Assembly: GCA_963580455.1 (NCBI GenBank)
Contig: OY756966.1
Location: forward strand, 21,889,001 to 21,953,000
Origin: Euonymus europaeus
Lineage: Eukaryota > Streptophyta > Magnoliopsida > Celastrales > Celastraceae
Direction: 5' to 3'
Length of the DNA: 64,000 bases
Part shown: positions 52,607 to 63,869 of the stretch, piece by piece
Layout of the letters: each line of letters begins with the position of its first letter
How positions within the stretch are numbered: position 1 is the first letter of the stretch
Notes under the pieces: model-generated
Told to the model about the DNA's origin: nothing
Databases searched by the model: none
The model's input: the letters and a program-made list of their open reading frames with translations, nothing else
Position numbers and translations under genes: made by a program

Positions 52607-53336
52607 GATGAGCACTATTAACACACCACTATTTCTCAAGTTCACCTCAAAAATAATTTTAAAAGTACAAATCTTAAATAACTCCATTTCATCCAAACAA
52701 TCCGTACACTATTCCTCGTCTTTTCTCCCTCTACCATCCTCTCATCTCTCCAAAACCTAATTGTTGAGCTAAAGTTTCAGTGAAATCCTTGTTTTGTTGG
52801 TGAAATCCAGTTAAGCCATATTGGGTAGTCTCACTTTGCTGCAAAAGTCAAAGTAGAAGACAAAAGGAAGTTATGGGAGGGCACGACCCGACTATGGACG
52901 AGTCAATAAATGTCCAAGTTCATCGCCAAGGGCACGACCCAACTATGATCTCCTCTGCATCTCTCGCTCTTCTCCTCTCGCTTTGGCTCCCTCTTAAAGC
53001 CCCTTGTTTGATGGGAAGCAGATGTGCTTTTGAAGCATGTGGAATATAATCTAACCTGTTTTGAAGAAATAGCAACTGATCAGCTTGACATTGGGAGAAA
53101 AGTCTTAAAGTCAGTAATGGAGGAGGACGACACTAACTAAAAGTGTTTTTACCCCTATCTTTCACCCGTAGGTCCGCCTAGTGTAGGGAATGAAGATGGA
53201 GGTGGTGTTGCAGAGAGAGACGGTGGATGAATAGTTACGCGATTGTTTGGATACAATTGGGTGATTAAAGAGTTGTATTTTTGAAATTATTTTTGGGATG
53301 AACTTGAAAAACAATGGTGTGTTAATAGTGCTCATC
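52607..53336. mobile_element. 730-bp element with ~100-bp inverted ends
   Basis: The first 22 bp at the left end, beginning GATGAGCACTATTAACACAC, are an exact inverted copy of the right end. The similarity continues for about 100 bp on each side (52607-52707 and 53230-53336). The centre contains a duplicated GGGCACGACCC(G/A)ACTATG motif (near 52879 and 52931) and a pyrimidine-rich stretch. Long ends suggest a Mutator-like MITE, but no matching 9-bp duplication is visible. Confidence 0.7.
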
Positions 53337-53577
53337 ATAGGGAAGGCTGGAGGGGAGAATCTCTAATGATCTGATCTGACTCTGATTCTCGTCTTGTCCC
53401 TGTGAATCACAAAAATGGAAGAAGTGCTGAAGAGCCCAGTAGATTTTAGGGTTGATAGGCATAGTTTATTTTGGGCTTTAGTTATTAAGCAGTGGACTTA
53501 ATAATTGGATAGTAGTAGATATGTCAGTAGAGGCCCTACTAAGTTTAAATAGTTAAAAAATGTTAATTTCATTATAA

Positions 53578-53945
53578 ATTTTCGGTTGGTCGCAAATCGA
53601 TAAACGGACATTTGAGTAAAATCAAAAACATCATTCGACTCACATGTGCATGGATCAAGTGGTTATAAGTCTTCGGTTGCTCGAAAATCGACAAATCGAC
53701 ATTTTGAGTAAAATCAAAATCATCATTCGACTCACATGAAAGTGGATCAAGTGGTTATAAATCTTCGGTTGGTCAAAAATCGACAAACCGACATTTGAGT
53801 AAAATCAAAATCATCATTTGACTCACATATACATGGATCAAGTGGTTACAAATCTTCGATTAATCGAAAATCGACAAGCCAACATTTGAATAAAATCAAA
53901 ATCATCATTCGACTCACATATACATAGATCAAGTGGCTATACCGG
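53578..53945. repeat. 91-bp tandem repeat, four copies
   Basis: TTCGGTTGGTC-type unit starts lie at 53581, 53672, 53764 and 53855 (spacing 91-92 bp). Each unit contains AAATCGACAAACCGACATTT and CATTCGACTCACAT. Copies differ at several positions. The array ends about 150 bp before the start codon of the next gene and may form part of its upstream region. Confidence 0.92.
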
Positions 53946-54095
53946 CATGATAATGAATTGGGTTGTTTGTCGGGACTAAACAAAAATAAAAGAAAATAAT
54001 TTTAAAATTAAAGGTGGTGATGGAACTTTCATTTCCTTATTATCAATAAATAATAATAATATTTCGTAAAGAGAGAATCGCAGAAGAAAACAGAA

Positions 54096-56103
54096 ATGGC
54101 GAGAAGGCTCCTTTGTTCCCGTCAATTCGGCTACCCTTCCGTCTACAGATTTCAAAGGCCCAATCTTCTTCCTCCAACACCATCTCCCAGGTTTCAGATT
54201 TACACATACAATATCTACTCTGTAATTGTGCCTCATACAGAATTTTTGAAGAACAATTTTTTTTTTCCTTTCCGTTTTATGATTTTCAGGTTGCAATTAT
54301 ATGTTCTTTCAGATGTAAGCAGTTTAAGAAATCGGATCAGTTGTGGGTTTCTCCAAAGTTTTCAGGGTTAGCTTCCGTTTCTCAAGTTTCATGGTCATAT
54401 ATGTACCTAGTTGGAATGCGAATTTTGTCCTCAAGCTGTTTGTAGAAAGTCCTTGAAGAGGTCAATTGTTTCGATACCCTCCAATAGCAACACAATTTTT
54501 ATTTATGATCTTGTGTGTAAAGAATTACTTTTTTCTTTGCGTTTCCCCTGAAAATTTTGAATAATCACTGATAAATTTGTTTCTGCTCACTGTACTATCA
54601 GTAGCATCGTGGGTATAATTATGGGTTGGGAATCAAAGGAATTAGACATGTTTAGAAATTTTCATCTTTGTTCTATTGTCTATTAAAAGTCTGAAGTTTT
54701 AGAAGAATTGAACTTTGAATTCTCAGTCTCGGACATGTTGTAACTAGATTATAGATGCATTCTATGAGATTAACTGCAGAATTTGTGAATGCAAGCATTG
54801 CCTTGAAAAGCTTATGTTCTCTGTTACTGTTCTGCATTGTTTTTTTTTTTTTTTTTTTTGTGAACTCTTATGCTTGGACTCCTTCGGCAATTTTGTGTAA
54901 TATGGAGTCATGTTAGCCATGTCTAAATTGTTCACATTTATCTACATGATTCTGGATCATTTTAGGATAAAAAGTGACTGTTGATCATAATTTAATTTGA
55001 AACTTTCCAGCATACAGGCATGTTGATACTGAGATTTATGGAGCAAAATTTTCCGGAAGTTACTAACATTTTGTAGTTTTATTGAACTATGATTATCTTC
55101 TTTCAATGTCTTTCTTATCAAGTGAAACATAATTCATATTTCAGATGCATCTTAAATGTATGAGCACCAAAATAAAGAAACTGGTTATTTAGTTTGCTTA
55201 TATATCTGTTCCTAGATGCACGAAGATTTTTTTTTTTTTTTTTGTAGTAACTACCACGTGTTGTTCTCTTTTCTGGAATTACTGCATCTGGACTACAATG
55301 AATGTTTTGCAGCATCACGATCATATTCTCGTGATAGCAGCAAGCATTATGATCTCTTTGGCAGTGGAAAACCGGGTGACGAGAATTTCAGGGAAGCCTG
55401 GAAGAAAGAGATGGAGAAAGATGATACCGTTTGGACAGGAAGTGAAGATGAAAGGGATTCTGAGAATGGTAGAGATCGTCTAGAAGACAAGATCCGGAAA
55501 GCTAGACAGAAAGCAAAGGAGGAGTCTGACCTGATTGATGCTGATGATAGTGATGAGCTAAGAAGTGTATGGTCTGAAAGCGATGAGGAGAAGACTCTAT
55601 GGACTGGAAGTGAAGGTGATGATGATAATGATATTCCAACAGAAGCGCACCCAAATGAAGCTAGTGATAAATATATTGATAAAATATTTGAGTTTGAGGA
55701 TAAGCCAAAGTATCGGACAATCTCAGAGCTCCTGAAGGCTGAGGAGGAACCGGAAGAATTGTCCCCAGGGAAGCAAGCGAGGAAAATTGCAGTTGAGAAT
55801 GCCCTGAAAAAATTGAAGAAAGGGCCAGATGGGCGCTACACTAATGTGTGGGAAGTCATGAGTGATATAGACATTCTGATTGGAGCTTTTGAGAATGTTG
55901 TTTCTGGACCAGAGTATGAGGAGCTTAGAAAAGGTGGACCCAAGAAGTTGGATATGGAGTTTTTCAAGGATATACAAGCACGTATGAGAGATCCAAATTA
56001 TAAATGGTCCCCTGAGTTGAAGTTAAAACCAAAAAGCAAGCTGGTTTCTAGAAAGAAATTTCAGAAGGCACAATCTAGACGGAGAAAAGCACAAAAACGT
56101 TAA
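54096..56103 (+). CDS. Probable mitochondrial protein, unknown function
   Basis: Proposed exons are 54096-54190, 54290-54366 and 55313-56103 (963 bp, 320 residues). The exon 2 donor is uncertain; 54352 is an alternative that keeps frame. The N-terminus, MARRLLCSRQFGYPSVYRFQ, is basic without acidic residues, like a mitochondrial presequence. The mature part begins SRSYSRDSSKHYDLFGSGKP and is very acidic, with a repeated WTGSE motif (DDTVWTGSEDE and EKTLWTGSEGD). A conserved-looking C-terminal region follows (EFEDKPKYRTISELLKAEEE, GRYTNVWEVMSDIDILIGAF, MRDPNYKWSPELKLKPKSK) with a strongly basic end. I recognise it only as an uncharacterised plant family, perhaps mitoribosome-associated. The third exon is intact. 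Confidence 0.8.
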
Positions 56104-56154
56104 GTTGTAGTGGTTTGCACCTAATAAGGATTTATTTAACTCCTTTAGTGTACA

Positions 56155-56305
56155 CAATAAGTTGAATATTGAGTTTTTCAAGGATATACAAGAATGTATG
56201 AGAGATCCAAAATATAAATGGTCAGCTGAGTTAAAGTTGAAACCAGAAAGCAAGCTGGTTTCTAGAAAGAAATGACAGAAGCACAATCTGGACGGAGAAA
56301 AGTGT
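56155..56305 (+). pseudogene. Duplicated 3' end of the preceding gene
   Basis: About 140 bp repeats the end of the gene ending at 56103, with an offset of about 212 bp. It covers the segment from FFKDIQ-type codons to LVSRKK and then reads directly into a TGA stop. It differs by scattered substitutions and small deletions. It lies in the 3' UTR region of the parent gene and is not translated in the normal product. Confidence 0.85.
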
Positions 56306-56530
56306 ATGAATCTTTCTGGCAACAGGCTTTTCTCTTTCTCTTTTCCTGTTGGTGGTGGGGGGTTGCAGGTTGGTGGTGGGTGATTTGCAGGTTGTGGTGG
56401 GGTGTTTAGCGTTCTTTACTCAAAAGTGTATATGTTTCGCCATTTCAGCTTTTAACAATATAATAGTTCATGAGTTTCAAGGAAATTGTTAGGCTTCATG
56501 TTCCCGATTGGCCGATTCTACACATTGTTT

Positions 56531-56642
56531 TTTCTTTTCTTTTTTTGGTTTGGAAAAAAAATATTATTAACGCACCAAGGGGGTGAAACCCAAACAGTCT
56601 ATTGAGGATTCCTTGTTGTTGAAGACCCTATTGTTCCTTTAA
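56531..56642 (-). mobile_element. Very short 5'-truncated LINE insertion
   Basis: Bounded by a perfect 12-bp repeat TACACATTGTTT (56519-56530 and 56643-56654). The minus strand contains the 3' tail of the L1-type family also found at 44340-44388 (CACCAAGGGGGTG on the plus strand is the inverted form). A T-rich run at the left corresponds to the A-tail. Only about 110 bp were copied. Confidence 0.8.
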
Positions 56643-56654
56643 TACACATTGTTT

Positions 56655-58427
56655 GTTATTTTTCATATATTTCTGACTCGTTTTTCGATGCATATTTCTG
56701 TTTCAGTTCTAACTTCTTGACATAGTTTGCATATGATTGTGATTACTAGATGAAATCTGTTGATTGAGCTGTCCTTTGTTCATCTTCTTCTACATATATG
56801 TGCTTATTTGTTTAGTACACTCAATTAAGATAAATCTGCTCTGGTAATATTTATGACTGTATATTCTTGAGTCGTTATTGGGGTGAACTTTGTCTGCGTA
56901 TTTGTGTGTGAATTGCATGCCTTTGATTGTTTGCTGGCTTGACGGGAATTTTTCTTGTCAAGAGAATTGTTAATTTTGAAGGATAAAATGGATCCAATTT
57001 GTATTTGCATCCAGGAATTGAACTATATATCTTTGTTTATTCGTGAGGATACCCCAATGCTGAGTAATCTTGAGAGAATTATTTATGCTTTTAGATGGAT
57101 ACTGATGTCCTCGAAGATGACTTAGCATTATAATTCATAGATGTGGAGATTATGGCAATAAATCTAGCGGTAGCATACAAAATAACTGCTGTTATCTTCA
57201 TGGATTAGCTCTCATTCAGATTACTTGCCTTGTTAATTTATCTTCTTTTTTCTATATATCTATATTTACAGGGAAGAGGGAGCAACACCAACAGATTTCA
57301 GGGAGAAACAATTATATCGGTAAAATTATTAAATGAAATAAATTTACGGTTTTTTTGTTGATAAGTCATTTATATGAACTTTTTATTCCATTTAATCTTT
57401 TAAAAGCACCCTTAAATATTTGAATCATGGCCCAATAAAGACAAATTTAATGTTTTAATTGATTTAATGACAAGTTTATATTATTTTTCTCTCACACACT
57501 CGCTCTCCATATTTCACAAACACAACCTTGCCAACAATAGATCATTGTCGTCTGATTACCGTTTTGTCGCCGTAACCATCAAAACAAAGCTTGGGCTTTT
57601 AGAAAAAAACTTAACCAACCACGATGTCCACCATAGTCACCAAGATCACGAAGAAAAGCTTGTGGCCACCGACACTTCTCTCTTTCGATTAGGCCAACTC
57701 AAACCACCGTTTTGAAAATCGAAGATATCGTTGAGCTCACAAGAGCAAGAGCTATGATTCTCAACCAATTTTCGAGCGTATTGGTGAGTTTTACGAAAAT
57801 CCTTTGAATTCTCGGTAACAAATCATCTGAATTTTTTTACTTAATTTCGAAAAATCTTATGATTTTTTTGATGATTTTGCGAAATCCTTTGAATTCTGAG
57901 TAAATTTGACAAATCCTCTGATTATCTAAATTTTTGATTGTTCTTTGTTTCATTTTGAGAAATCCTCTAACATTTTTTATAGGAAATTCAAAGGATTTCT
58001 GATAATTGGGTTTAAAATTTAGGAGATTAGAGTTTAATTTTTATAGTTTAGGATTTAGGGTTTAGGAGTTTATTAGATTATAATTTTTTTTCGAACTACT
58101 CTGATTTATTTTGAGAAATTCTCGAGTTTTTAATAAGTTTGAGAAATTCTCTAAGTTTATTCAGAGGATTTGACGAATGAACATTTAAAAATATCGACAA
58201 TGAATCTTATTGGAAAGAGTTTTCGCGCTGATTTTGAATATATTTTTTTTATAAAAAGAAATTCAACTTATATTTTGAGTGATAAAAATGTTTTAAAATT
58301 TTTTAAAAAAAAATTAAAAGGAATCCGATGATGTCAGTATATGTCATGTGCATAAAGATTTATTAGAATAATGATATATTTGTCCATAATTATTCGAAGG
58401 ATATATTAGAATATTGAAAAGTTAAAG
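56655..58427. other. Long non-coding region
   Basis: No supported gene. Between 57790 and 57990, AAATCCTTTGAATT occurs twice directly and once inverted, perhaps an old MITE. TTTAGGGTTTAGG, two telomere-like units, occurs near 58050. An open frame at 57467-57715 has no recognisable domain. Confidence 0.35.
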
Positions 58428-58866
58428 TTAATCAATGAAATACATATTTTCATTTAAAGGACTTACGGGTGATTGCCTCGAAATTATTGATGCTTCCTCT
58501 GACCTTCCTTTTAATAAAAGTTGTTTACCTGTCATGTAATTATGCATCCTTGCTGAAGCCATTAGAGTTTGACCCATCTCACCACCTGCTATTTCTATTC
58601 CAATATTTAGGGTCAAGATAGTTTCCAAAGCTTCCCAAATCTTCAATTTCCTTGCCAAAGTAATCCATTAGCATATTATGCAGCTTTTGGGAGAAATAGA
58701 AGCCATTGCTAAATCAATTGGAATAGTTATTTCATGTTGTACGGACAAATTTGATGAGCCCTGCCTCTCCACGTCTCATATGTCATTTACTTGTTCATCT
58801 TTTGAGTCGGATGAGTTGAGGATCAAAGCAGACACTTATTTGGATTCTTACAAATTTTATACTTAA
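58428..58866 (-). pseudogene. Unidentified exon-like segment
   Basis: On the minus strand, 58658-58428 reads KLKIWEALETILTLNIGIEI, then AGGEMGQTLMASARMHNYMT, followed by a GTAAAC splice-donor-like sequence. The balanced composition looks like protein rather than random AT-rich DNA, but I do not recognise the family. The adjoining minus-strand sequence up to 58866 has stops. It could be a gene fragment or part of a transposon. Confidence 0.3.
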
Positions 58867-60190
58867 ATTTTATTTTTCTCGATCCACAGTTGGAAAACTC
58901 CTTGAACTTTCCTAATTTGCAACATGCCACCTTCTCTCCTCAAAAACATACATCATTATTTAATTTACACACTAATCTTTAATTTTCAAATATATTACAC
59001 ACAAAATAAGTTAACAACAATGTAATATCATAACAAAATCACATACCATATTTGTTGGCTCCTTATGGGTTAAATTTTTTGTTGGAAGATTCTCTAGGTT
59101 GTAATATTTTACCAATTTATACAGTAATAATATTTCATTCGCCACCCACTTGCAAATAACAAGTGTAAGTATCTTCAAATCAAAACAGCTCTCGCATTTG
59201 ACAATGCAATAGTGGACGAGAGGCAGAGTTAGGAAGTAATGTTGATATTTAAATAATATCAATTGAGATTATGTTATTGATTAATATTTATCTTTGTCTC
59301 ATAAAATAACTTAAATAATTAATAAGTACATATTAAAACATAACACAAATTAAATTTAGTTACACAATTGTGTGTAATGATTAGTCAGCAAAATGAACTC
59401 TCTACCCCAGTGACATTCATGAGATTTCAGGGGGCCTAGGCTAATGCTATGAAAGGGCTCCTTATTGGTTGATTTGTTTCCTCTTCAAATTGATTATTCT
59501 CAACCACAAGTCCAAAACACCAATCGATAATGGTTGGTTTGTTTCTTCTTCGTCAATATTAGATGTTGAACCCCCTTTTATTTACGAAGCATAAAACTAT
59601 CAAGAGATCGAGCTAGAGATCGAACAAGTTTTTCATTTTTTTTTGTTTACTTTTCTCAAATCCAGACTTATACTTTGACTGCTAATTATGATTAAATTCA
59701 TAAATTGATTATCAATAAAATAATAAAAAATAAAAAAATTAGCAATCAAAACAATGAATACATGAACAAAGATAACACATAAACAAAGATAACACAAGTA
59801 CACAACTGAAGAGTAGAACTACAGAAGAGGAACGAAATCACCTGAGGTCTTGAAGGACTTGAATTGAAGCCTGAAGAGTGAAGTTTGAACAGTAGCCTGA
59901 AGTGTGAACTTGGTGAAGACACTTCCAGACGCTAGAGCCCAGAAGACTGACCAAACCTGTCGCAGTCTTGGCTTCTCATAAAAGCAGACCGTAGACGACA
60001 ATCATGGGCCACAACAAACTCAGGAACTCATTGTTTAGAGGAAGAATTCAAGAGGCTAGAGGAAGACCGAAGAAATTGTTTTGAGTTTGAAGTTTCCACT
60101 TTCAAAAATTGGGCCTCGTACGTAGAGTCTTGGACCTTGGGGTGGACTGTTGTATGTGGGGGCCCAATTTTATGATAAAAAAATCAAAAA
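58867..60190. other. Long non-coding region
   Basis: AT-rich sequence with no gene that can be supported. A minus-strand frame at 59819-60001 has no recognisable motif. Confidence 0.35.
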
Positions 60191-60194
60191 TAAA

Positions 60195-60315
60195 ATAAAA
60201 TAAACAATGCAAAAATGGGAGTTCGAACCTCTGTCTTCTTAGATGTAAAATAACTAATCCTACCACTGGGGCATAAGAGAAACTTGGTAACTATCATTGT
60301 AAAAAATAAATTATA
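60195..60315 (-). mobile_element. tRNA-derived SINE-like sequence
   Basis: The minus strand has TGCCCCAGTGGTAGGA (A-box-like) followed about 30 bp later by GAGGTTCGAACTCC (B-box-like). It is preceded on the plus strand by an A-rich stretch. The acceptor stem of a real tRNA does not form. No duplication was confirmed. Confidence 0.45.
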
Positions 60316-60389
60316 TACATAAACTATAACCCATTAATAAACAAATCCCCGGGTTGTAAGGATTTCAGATATCCCTCTCTCTCCCTTCG

Positions 60390-62797
60390 CCCCAGGACTC
60401 CCCATTTCCCATAGTTTTCTATCCACCCATTGCCGACTAGCTACGTTCTCAGGCTTCAAAAATCTTCATGCATACAAAATACCCATCCACTGGAACCTTC
60501 CCGTATCTAGTTATCAACCTCTTACTCAAATCCCTTTGGATTTACCATCCTCAATTGCCAAACCACCTTCCTCCGGCGACCCTCCGACCAATGACCCCCA
60601 TGCCGCTACGATAATCCCTCACCCCTTCTCCCATCCTCCCCAAGATACCCCTCCCTTCGGAAGCAAACAACCAACCACCCACTTCACGACCTAACCCCAC
60701 TTTTTGGACCAATCAAAACACCACCACCTTCTCCAACATCCCTCATAGTACCACCAACCAAACCACAGCCACCTACACAACCAACCATACCTTAACAACC
60801 CATGCTAGTTGTAACATATATATATCAAAAACTTCCCGGAGTGAGTTGATGGAGTTGTGGTGAAACGTGTTATGAGGAAGTTTGGCAATGTTTAAGATGT
60901 TTTTTATCTCCAGAAGGCTAACTAAGAGAGGATGTAGATTTGGTTTCATCAGATTCCAAGAAGAGGAATCTGAGGCTCTGCTTTAAAAGGTCAGGGATAC
61001 GTGGTTTAGACAATTTAAAATCAGGGCTAACTTTGCGAAGTTTGAAAAAACGAAACTGAAAGAAAAGGTGCAAACCAAAAACATACCCAAAAGGCGTGTA
61101 TTTGAAAGAAGGAATATTGATGATAGGAGGTATACTGATGTGCTCCGAGGAGAGAGGCATCAAATAGGTCGGCCACAAAATTTACAACAAATGAAAACCA
61201 TCATTGCAAAGGCAAATGAGGATGAAACTAAATGGCTTGAAAAATCTACAGTGGGCTACGTCCTTGAATTCCAAAGAATTCTAGACATGGATAAAATATT
61301 GTCCAATTAACAAATTCGTATCATACCTAAGTGTATGGGAGGTGAGCAGGCGCTATTGACTTTTGAGACAAAGGAGGATATGCTAAAGACATTGACGCAG
61401 GGCAATTGGTTGGGAGAATGGTTTGCATTTGTAAAGCCATGGCACCCATCAGCCACATGCACCCAGCGTTACGTATGGCTAATATTTATTGGAGTTTCAT
61501 TTCACGTGTGAAATAATGAGCAATTTGTTGAACTCAGTAGTTATTGGGGAGAATACATCACAACTGATGAAGATACAGTATATAAAAAAAGGTTTGACAT
61601 TGCGAGGGTTCTTGTACCCACCAGGGAGAAGAATTTGATTATGGAAAGTTTCAACCTATATGTTGATGGGGAGGAATTTTAGATCAATATAATGGAGGAA
61701 CCTAATCATCTATTCTATTCAACCCCCTTTGACAAACCACCAGCTATTCCAATGGTGGAGAAAGATTCTGCAATTGCAACTATAGAACCTTCAAGTTTGT
61801 TAACGGAAGACACGGCGGTGCAAGTGATCGGAGTAGCTATTGATCCAACGGCCAAGAAAAAGTACTAACGGAGCCAGTCCTTGCCCTTGTCAGAGTTTTT
61901 AGTGAGAGGGGATTGCAAATTTCAAATTCAAACAATTACGGCCAAAGTGGACATCAAGAACTCGATTCACAAACTAGCCCAGTCCCAATTTGAGGAAAGC
62001 ACCAACTAGTGTGAATGACCCATACAGAGACAAGTTTCCCGCTCATAATAATTGGACTGAGACATCCAGGCCCAATGAAATTTCAGCCCAGAAAGAAGAG
62101 GTGGGCTTTAAGTTTGTACAAGACCAACAAAAAGGTGTGGCAGAGAATGCCACGTATGACTCCAACGAGTTTGTCCAGAGCTTGCACGACTCTGAAGTCT
62201 CAGGGGAGAGTGCACCTCCAGGGTTTGAAAATTTTAGGCCTGAATCTCAATTGAATCATCAAAGAAGAGGTAAAAGCAAGAACTATGGCAAACAGATTGT
62301 CTTCAAATAAATCCTCTTGGAACAGTGCAAAAGGGTTACTGAGGAAGAAAGAAAATTTAAGAGGAGAAGAAGAGGTAAGGGAACTTGGGGTACCGAAGGT
62401 CATACTCCGGAATTATCTTTTAATGATGCCTCTAGTCAAAGCTTGCCTGCACAAGAAGTTTTGTTCAACAAAAATCAAGACGAAGTTTAGGCAACCTTAG
62501 AAGTGTGGAAAAGTTTGGGCTTATCAAACCGAGAGAATGATCCAGTCATACGCACCAGCATTGAAGATATAATAATCTTAGAAGAAGAGGAGGCATTCAC
62601 GAGGAAGAGGAATGGCAAGTAATTAGGGAACCAGCTCACAGGAAAGAGTAGGTGTTATCATATCCATGTTAAATATCCTATTTTGGAATGTTAGAGGATT
62701 AGGAAGAACACTGAAGAGGAGGGAAATTAGGAGGTGGGTGTATGAAAAAAGAGTGGATCTTCTAATCATCATTGAAACTAAGTTAGAAGTGATATTG
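60390..62797 (+). pseudogene. Decayed L1-type LINE (ORF1 and start of ORF2)
   Basis: A C-rich leader or N-terminal region (60400-60830) is followed by an RNA-recognition-like motif with GCRFGFIRFQEEE near 60930. Next is a DUF4283-like ORF1 core (ALLTFETKEDMLKTLTQGNW, FDIARVLVPTREKNL), broken by several stops. Near 62665 ORF2 starts, with ILFWNVRGLGRTLKRREIRR and then LLIIIETKLEV, the endonuclease N-terminus. It is cut off at about 62797 by unrelated LTR-like DNA. It is a different LINE family from the one at 34723 (RRM-type ORF1). Confidence 0.75.
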
Positions 62798-62960
62798 TGA
62801 CGACCCTGCCCGTTGGCATACAGGCTCGGACGGAACACAGACGTCTCACATTTAGGCTCCATGGGCCCAACCCCCAACCCATCTCCCTTTCACAGGCGGG
62901 TTGTTGTCAAGGGTTCGAGAACCCTTGACCTTCCCATCACCACACAAGGTGATCACCAAC
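62798..62960. repeat. LTR-like fragment with a palindrome
   Basis: Begins TGTGACGACCCTGCCCG, a start style seen in plant LTR elements. It contains GTCAAGGGTTC and GAACCCTTGAC as an 11-bp inverted pair around two bases (near 62907-62930). It truncates the LINE to its left. No partner LTR or coding sequence is present. Confidence 0.4.
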
Positions 62961-63254
62961 TAAGGGCTTAGTTGCAACGTAAATTAAAACCAGTCGCTAA
63001 TATGATATACTATTGACTTATTTGCGACGAAAAATATATTCTGCTATGATTTTTTATTTTTTTATTTTTGCAACAGAATAGGAGTCCGTCACTATTTAGC
63101 GATTGAAAATAATTTCATTGCAACTTTTTATTTTTTCGAAGGACCACGGAAAATTATTCTGTGTCTAAAAAATTTGGGACGAAAATTTTCGTCGCCCGAA
63201 ATCCTGGAATGAAAACTTTCTTTCTTTTTAATTATTTAATAATCCCTAACGTAA
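62961..63254. mobile_element. CACTA-like subterminal sequence
   Basis: Multiple GCGACG/CGTCGC-type motifs and a perfect 16-bp palindrome, GACGAAAATTTTCGTC at 63178-63193, resemble subterminal repeats of plant CACTA elements. No terminus or transposase was found. Confidence 0.3.
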
Positions 63255-63855
63255 TTCGGTGTCCTTCTCTCTCTTCTCTCTTTTTTCTCTCACTTCTCTC
63301 TAAAAACACAGCACACCTCCTCTCCAGAGGAGGAGGAGGAGGCTTTTGCCTTCTCTCCTCCTCCTCTACTCTTTACTTTTACTTTATGTTTGTTACGCTA
63401 TCTCATTTCCATTTAATAAATTCCTGGTTAGGGATGATACGACTGATGATTTATGTAGATCTGCTATGTTCTTGGAGGGAAGATGTTTCTTGGTGGTGGT
63501 TAGAGGTCTTGTGGCCTCAGATCTGGCTTTGGGTGGTTCTTATAGATCTGATTTGGCATTTACAGGCGTCCGTCTTCAAATCTGCAGTGATAATGGCAGA
63601 CCTTTCCAGATCTAGCCCTTTTTGGGTTTTCTCTACTATTGGTGTACTGATTTTCTTCAAGATTTTAGTTTTTTGCATGATCTTTTGGTTGTTTTTATCC
63701 CTTGTGTGGGTACTTGTCTTCTCCCCATCTAGTGGGGTTGTATCTCCATTTAGTGGAATTGTCTCTCCATTTAGTGGAGTTGTATCTCCTTCGGGAGCTT
63801 TTATTCCTTCGGGAGATTTCTAATGGAAATGTCCGTTTCTCTCAAAAAAAAAAAA
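63255..63855 (+). mobile_element. Retroposed sequence with target duplication
   Basis: About 600 bp ending in a run of 15 As. It is flanked by AATCCCTAACGTAA (63241-63254) and AATCCCGAACGTAA (63856-63869), a 14-bp repeat with one mismatch. The left part is pyrimidine-rich. Near 63719-63790, a CTCCATTTAGTGGA-type unit is repeated three times. A long frame exists, but the protein is hydrophobic and unlike anything I know. It may be a LINE derivative, a SINE or a processed transcript. Confidence 0.65.
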
Positions 63856-63869
63856 AAATCCCGAACGTA

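Noticed and set aside
58041..58070. Interstitial telomere
   Set aside because: Only about two TTTAGGG-like units are present. Such telo-box motifs are common by chance and in plant promoters.
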